A stretch of DNA of 64,000 bases from Symsagittifera roscoffensis (Eukaryota > Xenacoelomorpha > Acoela > Convolutidae): positions 2,864,166 to 2,928,165 of the forward strand of contig NC_087069.1 in assembly GCF_963678635.1 (NCBI RefSeq). The letters are read 5' to 3'. Shown here piece after piece: positions 1 through 8,273 of this stretch. Position 1 is the stretch's first letter. Each line of letters begins with the position of its first letter. The position numbers and the translations under genes are program-made. The notes below the pieces were generated by a model. It did no database searches, was not told where the DNA came from, and saw only the letters and a list, made by a program, of their open reading frames with translations.

Positions 1-2
1 CT

Positions 3-206
3 TTTAAGTATCGACAAGGAATAACTTTGTCAACTGGTGAATTCGAGTCCTTGGCGGACAATTACACAAAAATTAAAAGGTTGACGAAAGCAAAAAACTG
101 CGACGTGACTGAAAAACTTAGAAAAAAGCGAAACAAATCTAAAAAATCTTCATGCTCTGAAAAGGAATGCGAAAGTGAAAACGATGATAACTGTCGGGTT
201 GTGTAA
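3..206 (+). CDS. C-terminal part of a possible PC4/p15-like ssDNA-binding protein (partial)
   Basis: An open frame runs in from the left edge and stops at TAA 204-206 (67 visible residues). The start of the visible part (FKYRQGITLSTGEFESL) resembles the last beta strand and helix of the PC4/SUB1 transcription coactivator fold, where a K/R-x-G-I-S-L strand is followed by a helix. A lysine-rich and acidic tail follows. Such a protein would bind single-stranded DNA during transcription or replication. The match rests on about 30 residues and the start is outside the window, so the assignment is tentative. It lies on the opposite strand to the structural genes. Confidence 0.35.
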   Translation, partial: FKYRQGITLSTGEFESLADNYTKIKRLTKAKNCDVTEKLRKKRNKSKKSSCSEKECESENDDNCRVV

Positions 207-322
207 CATTATCAACTCGTTATTCGATTGAAACTTCAAAGCAATGGTTGAAGCAATGTATGAGCAATCCCCTGATTATTTCAAACAATTCCGTAAAAAT
301 TACAAATTTTTCATCCTGAATC

Positions 323-871
323 ATGAACCCAACTTTTCAGGCTTCGCTTCAAAAGCAAATTTTGCAGTTATCCTCCCATTCGAATAAATTAGATTTTTGC
401 AACCATTCGATTGACAACGAAAAACATTATCATGTGCTGGTCGAATTTACGAAAGAGTCTACCGATTTACTTAACAAGATGACTTCAAAAGCCTTCGTTG
501 TTCCTTGTCTTCTCTCTACATTCAAATATTTAATTTTGGGTTGCTCCAACTATGAATTGTCTGGCCCTCTGATGGAAAAACTGAAAATAGCTGTGAATTA
601 TAACTCTATCAACAACTTAGATGTTAGTGGTGTTCCAGTTCGCAGACGATTGCCTCAAGTTTGCTTCGGCTCGCAGACTAAATCTGTTCAAACTCAAACT
701 GACCTGATTACTAACGTAACAATTGAACGCTTTACTAATATTTTGAATGGTGAAAACGCTGCTGAGTTTTCTAAAATAATTGACATAATTTTAAGTGGGT
801 ATGGTTGTATGGAAATTGATTCAAACACTTTGTTTGTGAAATTTATCATGGAGAAGAAATTCAAGTTTTAA
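323..871 (+). CDS. Hypothetical Polinton protein, 182 aa
   Basis: The frame is ATG-initiated, with no recognised domain. It is predicted to be soluble: no signal peptide or membrane segment is apparent. It reads on the plus strand, the same direction as the PC4-like frame to its left, and converges on the protease gene. Its base composition and codon use resemble the other Polinton genes. Its full-length openness in AT-rich DNA and its place inside the element support a real gene, but I cannot propose a function. Confidence 0.55.
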   Translation: MNPTFQASLQKQILQLSSHSNKLDFCNHSIDNEKHYHVLVEFTKESTDLLNKMTSKAFVVPCLLSTFKYLILGCSNYELSGPLMEKLKIAVNYNSINNLDVSGVPVRRRLPQVCFGSQTKSVQTQTDLITNVTIERFTNILNGENAAEFSKIIDIILSGYGCMEIDSNTLFVKFIMEKKFKF

Positions 872-1144
872 ATATTGGTTTTCTTTCGCTCTTGTATACT
901 ACAAGAAAAAAAAAATTGTTACTACACAAGCGGGAGGCGTTCCCGAGGAGCGTAGCGACGAGCAACGCCGGGTTAGCTATTGCCCCTTAAACCAAACGGC
1001 CATGCCTTAATAATTCGAAGGACTTGATATGAAACTTTTCGCGGTTCACATAAACTTGCAGAAAAAAACTTTGTTGTTAATAAGAATGAATTGAAAAAAA
1101 AAAAAACGAATTTATAAATTTTACAAAAACATCAATAAATTAAT
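872..1144. other. Intergenic region between convergent genes, with GC-rich hairpin
   Basis: No gene is seen. This region separates the plus-strand 182-aa gene from the minus-strand protease. It has A-rich tracts near both ends (about 905-915 and 1093-1104), as expected for 3' ends. A GC-rich island at about 928-972 can form a hairpin with arms GGCGTT (936-941) and AACGCC (964-969). Confidence 0.4.
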
Positions 1145-1582
1145 TTAGAATAACATATGTTTGGCAAATCTTATCAAATCATGATCATTAAGTTTGAAAC
1201 CTATTGGAAATTTGTTTGTAATTATAACATGAGCAACATAAATACAATAAAGTCCGCATAACACTGAATCAGCTGATTGTATTGGTTTTTTCAACAGTAG
1301 CTGATTTCCCTCGTGAATTGTTCGTCGCATATTCTTGTACACGAGGGGATAATCACATAATCGTTTACCTAGAGGATCTGCGAAGAATATCTGTCCTCCA
1401 GCTTGAGCAAAAAGCAACCAGTGGGTTCCAGGTTGATCCGATGGTGAGGCATTCATAATCATGAACGTATTATCGTTTTTCAGTACTGAAGAGCATGGCA
1501 AATCTGCCGGAAAAACACCTCTAAAGCGATGTTTCAAATGTTTACAACGGTTAATAATTTCTACTAGTTGAAGATTATCCAT
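1145..1582 (-). CDS. Adenain-like cysteine protease (Polinton PRO)
   Basis: This 145-aa protein resembles the adenovirus/Ulp1-type C5 cysteine proteases that process virion proteins in Polintons. The catalytic pattern is visible in order: His in GTHWLLF (about residue 54), Asp in FFADPLG, Gln in PIQSADS (about 102) and the nucleophile Cys in VLCGLYC (about 109). The length is slightly below adenovirus protease (about 200 aa), as in other Polinton copies. The ATG at 1582-1580 lies just 7 nt after the capsid gene stop, which suggests co-expression. All catalytic residues are present, so the enzyme is probably functional. Confidence 0.85.
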   Translation of the reverse strand: MDNLQLVEIINRCKHLKHRFRGVFPADLPCSSVLKNDNTFMIMNASPSDQPGTHWLLFAQAGGQIFFADPLGKRLCDYPLVYKNMRRTIHEGNQLLLKKPIQSADSVLCGLYCIYVAHVIITNKFPIGFKLNDHDLIRFAKHMLF

Positions 1583-1589
1583 GTCTATC

Positions 1590-2906
1590 TTAGGTCATAA
1601 GAGTGTTTTTGGTAATTTTTCTATCTGAACGCACATAAACTGTTGATGCACGCTCTCCCATAAACAATAACTCGACGTTATTAGCGAGACCTGCGTCAAA
1701 CTTGAATTCGAGCGAAATAGTGCAATTGGTCAATTCAGGATGAATAAAATCGTGTGAAGCCTCCTGAGTAGACGTGAGATCAAAAGCCATAATATAATGA
1801 TTATCATAATTAGCGAGACTGATTCCATGACTAGTGTTTAAAACAAAATCAAGAGCCTCAAGCGTATTGTAATAAATTCTTTTATTGTCTGATGTTGAGA
1901 TGGGAGTTCCGGCAATGGGTAGACCGTTTCTGTAAACAATGATCTCATTCAACCCAAATTTCTGGTAATGAAAAGGGTTTGTTCTATTAGTACCCAAATA
2001 TGCTTCGTTTATGCTCATTGCTACTATCATTCTTCGAACAGGTTCTTTTGCAAAAACATCCTCTTGTCGCCAGCTTTGTACTCCTGCAGTTGCGAGAAAC
2101 GTTTTTGGTACTACTTCGATGTAATTGTAAATTGCCGGGTTCTTCAACAAAGTTTTTTCTATTGATGAGAGAACATAGTCAGTCACAGTCATCTTTCTGA
2201 CATAGAGGTTAGCTTCGATTATTTGGACCTTGTAGTGTTTAGCTGCATCTTCAGATATGACAACAAAATCATTAGGAGAACGTCTAAGAGACAATCTTAT
2301 TGTCACACCGCTAAGTAGATGCTTGTCACACGACAAAAAATCGCAAGCAATTTTACCAAATAGCTTCAGCTCGCTCGAGGCCGCAACGAGACCTTTACGC
2401 TCCGTAACATCATCAGCTCTCCTTCCAGCACCGTCAATGGCTGATGGATTTTCTTCATAATAATAACCTTGACAAGCCAACCATGTTTTCTTGGCATCAT
2501 TACCGTATGAAAACTCGGTCTCAATAAAGCTTTTATGGGCAAAATTAGCATTGGTAGTTGATATTTTTTCACCATTCAGAGACAGTGTACACTCAGAAAA
2601 TAATGAAGATAAAGGATTGTTAACAAAATACGGCGTATCTCTGTTTGCCGCCTCTGTAGCATGTGTTCGAAGCACGTTTCCATTGCTTCGAACAATTCGT
2701 GCAACTATTTCCAAACGAGTACGTTGAAGATCGATGAAATTATTTCTGTCGCCGAGTACTTCAAACTCTAGCATAGGACCATCAGGGGAGTAGGAAGGTC
2801 CAATTTTTTGGGTGAATGCATTTTCAAAAGTGACAAGCAAAGGCGGTTTCTCAAATAAGTCCAAGGAGCTGTGAGTTGCTTCACTCGGGATTAAATTAGA
2901 AATCAT
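1590..2906 (-). CDS. Polinton major capsid protein (double jelly-roll, hexon-like)
   Basis: This 438-aa protein has the expected length for a double jelly-roll capsid protein. The N-terminal half carries features common to Polinton capsid proteins: an acidic 'DGPMLEFEV' segment, then 'NNPLSSLFSECTLSLNG' with 'IETEFSYG' after it. The C-terminal half contains a second run of beta-rich sequence (HYIMAFDLTS, ISLEFKFDAG). It would form the trimeric capsomers of the particle. It sits between the protease and the small basic virion protein, overlapping the latter by 11 nt. The frame is intact. The exact fold needs structure prediction. Confidence 0.75.
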   Translation of the reverse strand: MISNLIPSEATHSSLDLFEKPPLLVTFENAFTQKIGPSYSPDGPMLEFEVLGDRNNFIDLQRTRLEIVARIVRSNGNVLRTHATEAANRDTPYFVNNPLSSLFSECTLSLNGEKISTTNANFAHKSFIETEFSYGNDAKKTWLACQGYYYEENPSAIDGAGRRADDVTERKGLVAASSELKLFGKIACDFLSCDKHLLSGVTIRLSLRRSPNDFVVISEDAAKHYKVQIIEANLYVRKMTVTDYVLSSIEKTLLKNPAIYNYIEVVPKTFLATAGVQSWRQEDVFAKEPVRRMIVAMSINEAYLGTNRTNPFHYQKFGLNEIIVYRNGLPIAGTPISTSDNKRIYYNTLEALDFVLNTSHGISLANYDNHYIMAFDLTSTQEASHDFIHPELTNCTISLEFKFDAGLANNVELLFMGERASTVYVRSDRKITKNTLMT

Positions 2907-3303
2907 TTTTAACCCTTGTAAAGAAATCGGAGCGACTTCTCTGTGCAGTTCGTTTTCTGGGAATGACGCGTCTCGTTTTTCGTTTAAACGCCGTCGTTCT
3001 TTTCGGATGACTTTTCCGAGATCTACTTCCTCCTCCTACTTGCTTTTTGATTGTTTTTCTAACGGTGCTTTTGAGTGCCTGCTTAGGACTTTTTCTTTTT
3101 GTTGCAACTTCTATCAGTTCTGGAGCTGCCTGAAGAAGTAGTTCTTTTCCGATTTTTTTAGCCGCGGGTATCACAAATTTTCGAGCCAGTGGAAGTGCGA
3201 CTCTTCCTATTCCCAAGGCTAATGCACCGAAGCCACTGCCTCGTTGTCTATAATGCCCCGAGAAATGTGGTAGGTTTGCTTGGTTGTGGTAATATGAATC
3301 CAT
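2896..3303 (-). CDS. Small basic virion protein (adenovirus pVI/pX-like)
   Basis: The protein is about 135 residues from the ATG at 3303-3301. A longer frame would need a TTG start inside the penton stop region, so I prefer the ATG, which follows the penton TGA (3309-3311) by 5 nt. The N-terminal third holds a glycine-rich then amphipathic segment (GSGFGALALGIGRVALPLAR). The C-terminal half is strongly Lys/Arg rich. This layout fits Polinton virion proteins thought to correspond to adenovirus core or membrane-lytic proteins. It is predicted to condense DNA or disrupt membranes, which is inference from composition. Confidence 0.65.
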   Translation of the reverse strand: MDSYYHNQANLPHFSGHYRQRGSGFGALALGIGRVALPLARKFVIPAAKKIGKELLLQAAPELIEVATKRKSPKQALKSTVRKTIKKQVGGGSRSRKSHPKRTTAFKRKTRRVIPRKRTAQRSRSDFFTRVKNDF

Positions 3304-3308
3304 TTTGA

Positions 3309-4202
3309 TCAATTGCTAAACTTTTGAAATTTCAAAGTCAGAACAACTTTTCCCCCTCCAGCGAAAGGAACAAGTCCTCCAGTTTCTGTGCGCAAGTTCA
3401 CAGAAATATTGGAAATATTATTGACCAAAAGTTTTTTAAAATCCAAATTACTAAACACTTTACGATGATTCGGTTCAATTGTACATGCGTAACCGTTTTT
3501 CACTCGACGATTTGTATCAATGACTCGTAAAAGGGGTGCTTTTGTGTCTCCGACTATTTGATAATGAATTATGTCCAGATAAATAAACATAAGCTGAGTA
3601 CCAGCGCATACATCAACGGGATAGTCAGCAATAAGATCTTGGGTAGAGAATGTGCTATGTTTCGTGCTTCCTTGTTTGTAACCTATATGATAACCAGTTC
3701 CATCTCTGACGCCTTTGAATCCAAGTAGACTAGGAATTTGCGGGCTTGAAAAAGTTATACCTTCCCAATAATGCAGCCATAAGGAAAGATGTTTGGTTAT
3801 TGGATCTATTACGTAATCCAATTTCTCTAATTCTGTCTTTCGACGAATCTCGTCCAGTATTTGATCAATGCTCGTATATTCTCCTTTTGTTAATTTTGCT
3901 GTTTCTCCAAGGTAAGGTCTGGAGATCTTGTCTTTCTCAACTTTCATGCTTGCTATAACCCGATCTTTTTTGTAGTACACAATGTTGTTGTCAGTTACGT
4001 TGTTTATCTGAGTAGGGAAGGTAATTTCTGTAACTGCTACTCTCCATTCACCTTGCAAATTTATTTCTTCACTCAGGAGATTTTTGAAGTTGGCCAGAGT
4101 GTTATCCTTAAAAACGTTCATTGATGCAGATGAAACTAGGGTAATTGTGAAGGAAGGGGGAACATTATGGGTGAAAAGACTGTCGGAAGTGCCCTCAGTC
4201 AT
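3309..4202 (-). CDS. Polinton minor capsid / penton-like protein
   Basis: This 297-aa protein has the family layout: 'FKDNTLANFKNLLSEEINL' followed by 'GEWRVAVTEITFP' near the N terminus, and 'LDIIHYQIVGDTKAPLLRV' at about residues 207-225. These blocks are typical of the single jelly-roll vertex protein of Polintons. It would occupy the five-fold vertices of the capsid. The ATG lies within the integrase C terminus (8-nt overlap) and the next gene starts 5 nt after the stop, so the capsid genes form a compact cluster. The frame is intact. Confidence 0.7.
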   Translation of the reverse strand: MTEGTSDSLFTHNVPPSFTITLVSSASMNVFKDNTLANFKNLLSEEINLQGEWRVAVTEITFPTQINNVTDNNIVYYKKDRVIASMKVEKDKISRPYLGETAKLTKGEYTSIDQILDEIRRKTELEKLDYVIDPITKHLSLWLHYWEGITFSSPQIPSLLGFKGVRDGTGYHIGYKQGSTKHSTFSTQDLIADYPVDVCAGTQLMFIYLDIIHYQIVGDTKAPLLRVIDTNRRVKNGYACTIEPNHRKVFSNLDFKKLLVNNISNISVNLRTETGGLVPFAGGGKVVLTLKFQKFSN

Positions 4203-5415
4203 GATTGTCCTTCTCCAGAACGCGAATCAGTTCAGACTCGTAAAATTTTCCCTCAATCGGTTCTCTGTTAGAATCAATCAAATTGTATGTTGGAGGATTT
4301 CGTGTTGGTATGTCAAAAACTTCAAACACTTCATCGGTGAACGATTGTTTGTAACCCTTGCGAAAACGTATGTCTACTTTGGCAAGTCTAACATAATCAC
4401 CAACATAAAGCTTTGGACGTCGAACTAACTTCAAAGACTGTTCTGCTCTTAATGAAATCAGGCGAGGAACATCTTTTTTAGTTACTTTATTTGGTGCAAG
4501 ATTTGTGACACGATTTGTTCTCGAATTAATTGCATTGACAAAATCTTGCAATTTGTCAATGTATGAGTAAGTCCATTTATCCTCCAAGTACTTATAAATA
4601 AGATTTTTCAAGGAACGGATATTTCTCTCAGCGAATGCGGACTTTTTCTCGCTCTCTGTGCTATATGTGTTTATGCCTTTCTTTTTACATAATGCTTCGA
4701 AGGACCCTTTAAACTCTGTGCCCTTGTCCACCCATACTTTTTCCGGTTGTTTTGTCGTTATCATTAGTTTGAACGCTTCTGCTGTTGTAGTAGCATACTT
4801 TGATTTCAAGGGTTGCACTCTGAGATAGCGGGACATGCAGTCAACTGCAACAAGCAGATACTTAACATCATGGTTGTACTGGGCAAGTTTATCAACAAAG
4901 GCCAGATCTAATGACCAGATTTCGTCGATATCGTAAACTATGACCTTGAGTCGCGGCGTTTTTCGGATCACAGTTCGATATTTTGTGTAAGCAGGTTCAG
5001 TATGAAGGAAATGTTTAACTTTCTTTCGCGACAAATTGCTTGCTTTTATCAAGTTGTTCACACTACCAAATAACGCGGGACCTTTGTCACTGTATTTAGT
5101 TTTCAACAATTTTTCTTCAATCTTGGTAATTTTCCCATTGTTTTGTTTGCGCCTTCGTCTTTTCTGACGTTGGAGAATCTGAATCGTTATGGGGCGTTCC
5201 GTATGAGTCAGAGCCTTCTTCTGACTCTTTTTCACGTTTTTGGTTTTGGGTTTTTCTATTACCGCTGAGACTTTTTCGTTTGTGTTTTTTACTTCTCTTA
5301 AGGTTTGCACTACTTTTTTCCTGCCAAGTGGGCGATGTTGAGCGGGTTCTTGAGGGTCCGGGTTCTCGTTTCTCTTGAGCGTTAAAAGACGCTGACTGAA
5401 CCGCGTGTTTGGCAT
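4195..5415 (-). CDS. Retrovirus-like integrase of Polinton type
   Basis: This 406-aa protein has an rve catalytic core. The DDE residues are visible: Asp in IWSLDLAFV (about 169), Asp in VWVDKGTEF (about 230) and Glu in AFAERNIRSLK (about 265). Upstream, 'GPALFGSVNNL' and the 'TYPAYTKYR'-like segment match Polinton integrases, and a C-terminal SH3/chromo-like barrel (KLYVGDYVRLAKV) follows. It inserts the element DNA into the host chromosome. The first 100 residues are low-complexity and basic and overlap the neighbouring gene in another frame by 299 nt, so the true start may be later, although no internal Met precedes the conserved part. Confidence 0.88.
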   Translation of the reverse strand: MPNTRFSQRLLTLKRNENPDPQEPAQHRPLGRKKVVQTLREVKNTNEKVSAVIEKPKTKNVKKSQKKALTHTERPITIQILQRQKRRRRKQNNGKITKIEEKLLKTKYSDKGPALFGSVNNLIKASNLSRKKVKHFLHTEPAYTKYRTVIRKTPRLKVIVYDIDEIWSLDLAFVDKLAQYNHDVKYLLVAVDCMSRYLRVQPLKSKYATTTAEAFKLMITTKQPEKVWVDKGTEFKGSFEALCKKKGINTYSTESEKKSAFAERNIRSLKNLIYKYLEDKWTYSYIDKLQDFVNAINSRTNRVTNLAPNKVTKKDVPRLISLRAEQSLKLVRRPKLYVGDYVRLAKVDIRFRKGYKQSFTDEVFEVFDIPTRNPPTYNLIDSNREPIEGKFYESELIRVLEKDNHD

Positions 5416-5977
5416 TTCGATTTATTACCAGGTCTTCATTCAAGTTGAGAGCAGTTAAAATGTTAATGAACGCCGGATTGTGTAGTTTTTTCGTTGGTTG
5501 TTGTATGTCGTATAAAAATATTGTAGCTTTAAGTCCTGTTGGTACTTTATCTACATATATCACCTCATTGTCATGGTTTATGGTTACTCTTTCTGAATTT
5601 TCTATAATTTCAAGTACGGTTTTTGCTCTAACAAATTTTTTGTCTTCTAAAACTTGTAACTGTCCTAAAATGCTTTCGGTCTGTCTATTGTGTTTCTCTT
5701 CTAGTTTTTCGTCTTTAACACGTTCGACCGGTACTTCTTCATCGTCCGTTAACAGTTTAAGCTGTTCTTGTTGGGGCTCAACATTATCCGTAAATGTTTC
5801 CTTCGTTGCAGTAGTCTTACTAGTTTGTGGAGGTAATTGGGGTCTAAGCCGGTTAAGATAGGACAGTTGAGCATTTTTATGTTTAATATTATTATCATGA
5901 AGAACACGTGCAGCATGTGGCTGCTCTTTAACATATAAATGTTTCGGAATTAGAATGAATTCTTCAGCAGTCATCAT
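5117..5977 (-). CDS. Conserved Polinton protein of unknown function
   Basis: The protein is about 286 residues from the paired ATGs at 5977/5974. The first ATG overlaps the TAA of the upstream 101-aa gene by one base (TAATG), which fixes the start. The N terminus 'MMTAEEFILIPKHLY' and the central block 'ADKVPTGLKATIFLYDIQQP'-like region (near residues 150-175) recall an unnamed protein that sits between integrase and ATPase in many animal Polintons. The middle is acidic and the C-terminal 100 residues are basic, Ser-rich and disordered, where the gene overlaps integrase. No function is known to me. Confidence 0.6.
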   Translation of the reverse strand: MMTAEEFILIPKHLYVKEQPHAARVLHDNNIKHKNAQLSYLNRLRPQLPPQTSKTTATKETFTDNVEPQQEQLKLLTDDEEVPVERVKDEKLEEKHNRQTESILGQLQVLEDKKFVRAKTVLEIIENSERVTINHDNEVIYVDKVPTGLKATIFLYDIQQPTKKLHNPAFINILTALNLNEDLVINRNAKHAVQSASFNAQEKREPGPSRTRSTSPTWQEKSSANLKRSKKHKRKSLSGNRKTQNQKREKESEEGSDSYGTPHNDSDSPTSEKTKAQTKQWENYQD

Positions 5978-6282
5978 TAAGTTGTGAGGTACTTGTAACA
6001 AAAATAAAGTATTTGTCGAACTAAATGGAAGCCTTCTTTACTCAAAATAATCGCACGTTTTTTGACAACACTGGTTTTTGGAGTTAATAAGTATTTGTAT
6101 GCTGTCTCGAATCGTTCGATGTTTGCGATTTTAACGGGTACGTTTCCATTGACTACATTGAGCAAACATTCACAAACAAGTGTTATGATCTCACGATTTG
6201 AAGTTTTTCTAATTAATCTTCTTAGCTGGTCAGGTTTCAGTTGTACCATATGCCGCAGAATAGATAAGTTTTTCTTTTTCAT
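5977..6282 (-). CDS. Small conserved Polinton protein, 101 aa
   Basis: The start is an ATG inside the 3' end of the ATPase gene (53-nt overlap). The protein has 'LRRLIRKTSNREIITLVCE' followed by 'CLLNVVNGNVPVKIANI' and ends with a hydrophobic stretch. This pattern (helices, then a 'N-G-N-V-P' turn) is one I recognise from small proteins in animal Polintons, with no assigned role. It lies between the ATPase and the 286-aa protein and shares its last base with the next gene. Confidence 0.6.
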   Translation of the reverse strand: MKKKNLSILRHMVQLKPDQLRRLIRKTSNREIITLVCECLLNVVNGNVPVKIANIERFETAYKYLLTPKTSVVKKRAIILSKEGFHLVRQILYFCYKYLTT

Positions 6283-6931
6283 TTGTGATTGGAGTAGTTT
6301 CTGCTTCAGATAAGGGTAAATAAAAAACTGTTGGCCCAGGTGGTGTGATATTTGAACAATATCTCAAACAATCTGATGTACGGGGGTCCAAGTCGATTAG
6401 AAGATGTCCAAAAGAGTCTCTGGTAGCTAATTCGTAACAGTTTCTCAAAAATTTTGATACATTCAATTGTCTTCCTAATAGATCTAGTTGCTGAACGTCG
6501 CGAGGCGATTTGAACAGAATGATGTGTGAAGTGTTCAAATCAATCGTACGCGACCATCGACTTTGTTGAAACAAGTTATGCTTAACATATATTACATCTA
6601 TCCCTCTATGTCTACCCGCTGTCGCTAACCTAACAAATTCCTTGTCATTATAGATGTCTTCACATGAATCATCGAAAACTAGAAGAACATTTTCTAATTT
6701 TCTCACAGATTCGAATCCGTCGAATTTCATGAACTCCATATTCACTTCGCGAGAAGACACTTTTTCTGAGAATGCAGGTTGCATCTCTTTGTAAAGATAT
6801 AGAACGGTTCCAAATTTAGGGTAAAAAGTATTTCCCATCAGAAGTTTCAAAATTAACTCAGTTTTCCCGGATCCTGAAGGTCCCACTATCGCCATAAAAA
6901 TTCTTGTCGAAGTATCAATCACTTTATTCAT
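6230..6931 (-). CDS. FtsK/HerA-type genome packaging ATPase
   Basis: The protein is about 233 residues from the ATG at 6931-6929. That ATG overlaps the TGA of the membrane-protein gene (ATGA), which supports this start over a longer frame to 7003. The Walker A motif is GPSGSGKT near the N terminus and the Walker B motif is VLLVFDDS; 'RHRGIDVIYVKHNLF' follows as expected for the FtsK/A32-like packaging family. It would pump the element DNA into capsids. The frame is intact and flanked by structural genes. Confidence 0.85.
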   Translation of the reverse strand: MNKVIDTSTRIFMAIVGPSGSGKTELILKLLMGNTFYPKFGTVLYLYKEMQPAFSEKVSSREVNMEFMKFDGFESVRKLENVLLVFDDSCEDIYNDKEFVRLATAGRHRGIDVIYVKHNLFQQSRWSRTIDLNTSHIILFKSPRDVQQLDLLGRQLNVSKFLRNCYELATRDSFGHLLIDLDPRTSDCLRYCSNITPPGPTVFYLPLSEAETTPITNEKEKLIYSAAYGTTET

Positions 6932-7212
6932 ATTCTTGGGTTTGGTAGTACGTAACCAACCAAGCCTGATAAAATCGAGAACCAAACTGACGTTTCTTCG
7001 CAACTTAATTTAGTGAAAGAAAGTTTGAGAATGCAGAAAGTTAGTAAAATTAGAATTACTACCATTTGCGCAACAAAAACTACTTCAGACCTTGGCAAAG
7101 TTACATTGTTACAAAACTTCCATGATTTTTTTTCACTGTTTGTCTCGTTATAAACAAACTCTGTTACTAATGTTGCGTCAGGTTCATCTACTGCTGTTGT
7201 TGCTTCTGACAT
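6928..7212 (-). CDS. Small membrane protein of Polinton
   Basis: This 94-aa protein has a soluble N-terminal third, then a hydrophobic span (VVFVAQMVVILILLTFCILKL, roughly residues 44-64) and a second hydrophobic segment ending in 'GYVLPNPRI'. The combination 'LPRSEV...' plus a terminal 'Y-x-L-P-N-P' is recurrent in small Polinton membrane proteins. Its role is unknown; a place in an internal virion membrane is possible. The stop overlaps the ATPase start in an ATGA arrangement, implying coupled translation or very compact packing. Confidence 0.6.
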   Translation of the reverse strand: MSEATTAVDEPDATLVTEFVYNETNSEKKSWKFCNNVTLPRSEVVFVAQMVVILILLTFCILKLSFTKLSCEETSVWFSILSGLVGYVLPNPRI

Positions 7213-7284
7213 TTGAGAAACTATTTATTCTACAGACTGCGTTAGACTTTTTCTCTCTGCGAATGAAGCTTGTAAAAAATTAAA

Positions 7285-7539
7285 TTACTTTTGAGAACAG
7301 TAAAAAATTTCATAACGTGTGAAATCTCTATCATTTATGTCATGCATTTCTAAAACAAAGTTTGCTGGGATATTTGCGGTTTTTTTGTAGTACATTATTT
7401 TCTTCACAGTATCCTCTTTCACAATCGTCTTAATCTCATCTGGCAATTCACTGCTGTTTAGATCCATCTGAACTCCTGGCTGACGTTTGGGTACTAAGAC
7501 TAGTTCGGGAAGACATACTCCTCGCTTGCTGGCTAACAT
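7285..7539 (-). CDS. Hypothetical small Polinton protein
   Basis: The protein is about 84 residues from the first ATG in this frame (7539-7537). It overlaps the 3' end of the next upstream gene by 92 nt in another frame. No domain is recognised; the sequence mixes charged and hydrophobic residues and has no membrane segment. Support comes only from position in a compact gene array. Confidence 0.4.
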   Translation of the reverse strand: MLASKRGVCLPELVLVPKRQPGVQMDLNSSELPDEIKTIVKEDTVKKIMYYKKTANIPANFVLEMHDINDRDFTRYEIFYCSQK

Positions 7540-7789
7540 TTCTGATAAACTTGAATCTCTGGAAGTATACAAATTGATCAATAACTGGAAAAAACCTCTT
7601 CAACGTAGACAACTCTTCTTCGGAAATTATTATTTGCTCCTTCCTCTGAACAATTTGGCCACTGCAATCAATACGCTCTATTCTCGTTAATGAAATTTTA
7701 ATATCACCCTCTGGAGTCATCCACGCACAAAGCATTGAATTTTGTGATAGGTATGTCTCCACTTTCGCTGATCTCTCGCTGTTGTTCAT
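7448..7789 (-). CDS. Hypothetical protein with possible PC4-like core
   Basis: This is a 113-aa ATG-initiated protein. The segment 'LCAWMTPEGDIKISL' and then 'KEQIIISEEELSTLKRF' resembles strand-strand-helix elements of PC4-type ssDNA-binding proteins, as does the frame at the left edge of the window. The C-terminal 25 residues are Ser/Thr/Gln rich and probably disordered. The similarity is weak and unverified. It overlaps its neighbours on both sides (92 and 86 nt). Confidence 0.4.
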   Translation of the reverse strand: MNNSERSAKVETYLSQNSMLCAWMTPEGDIKISLTRIERIDCSGQIVQRKEQIIISEEELSTLKRFFPVIDQFVYFQRFKFIRNVSQQARSMSSRTSLSTQTSARSSDGSKQQ

Positions 7790-8273
7790 TTTTCAACCAA
7801 TCATAAAAAACCTTGGTTTTCTTCAAGGCACAATGATTCCTGGAGTTGTAATGTGGAATATGTTTATTGCAACTTGGATAATTTTTAAAATATAAGTTTT
7901 CAACCCGAGGACAGCCCAAATCATCTAGGTTTTCAATCTTTCGGTCCAAGTACTTGGCCAAAAATTCTGTCTTTTCTTTTCCTTTAGCGTAAAAAACGGC
8001 ACCAGGATTTCTCAGCACAAAACTCTGAAGTATTTGATTCAAGTTTATATAAAGATAATCACCGTTTTCCCAATGGAGACCGTGTAAATAATTAGTTAAC
8101 CAGTTGTAAGCTTTTTGTTCAAGCTTTGGTAGTATATTGAAATTCACTGGAGGTAGGAAAATGAGTCGATCGCTGTAGTCTGAAGTTGTTATTGCTAATT
8201 CTTTAACCACAAAGGCGTTTTTCTTGTAACGAAAGCCTTCCACGTCAAGCACAACTGATCTCTCGCCTAGCAT
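7704..8273 (-). CDS. DEDDh-exonuclease-like Polinton protein
   Basis: This 189-aa protein opens with 'SVVLDVEGFR', which fits the D-x-E first motif of DEDD 3'-5' exonucleases. It has 'WLTNYLHGLHW' in the middle, 'VFYAKGKEKTEF' and a late 'NHCALKKTKVF' block that could be the terminal His motif. The usual Asp five residues after that His is not present, so activity is uncertain. I recall related sequences among uncharacterised proteins of insect and cnidarian mobile elements. A nuclease role in replication or in countering host small-RNA defence would be speculation. Confidence 0.45.
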   Translation of the reverse strand: MLGERSVVLDVEGFRYKKNAFVVKELAITTSDYSDRLIFLPPVNFNILPKLEQKAYNWLTNYLHGLHWENGDYLYINLNQILQSFVLRNPGAVFYAKGKEKTEFLAKYLDRKIENLDDLGCPRVENLYFKNYPSCNKHIPHYNSRNHCALKKTKVFYDWLKNEQQREISESGDIPITKFNALCVDDSRG

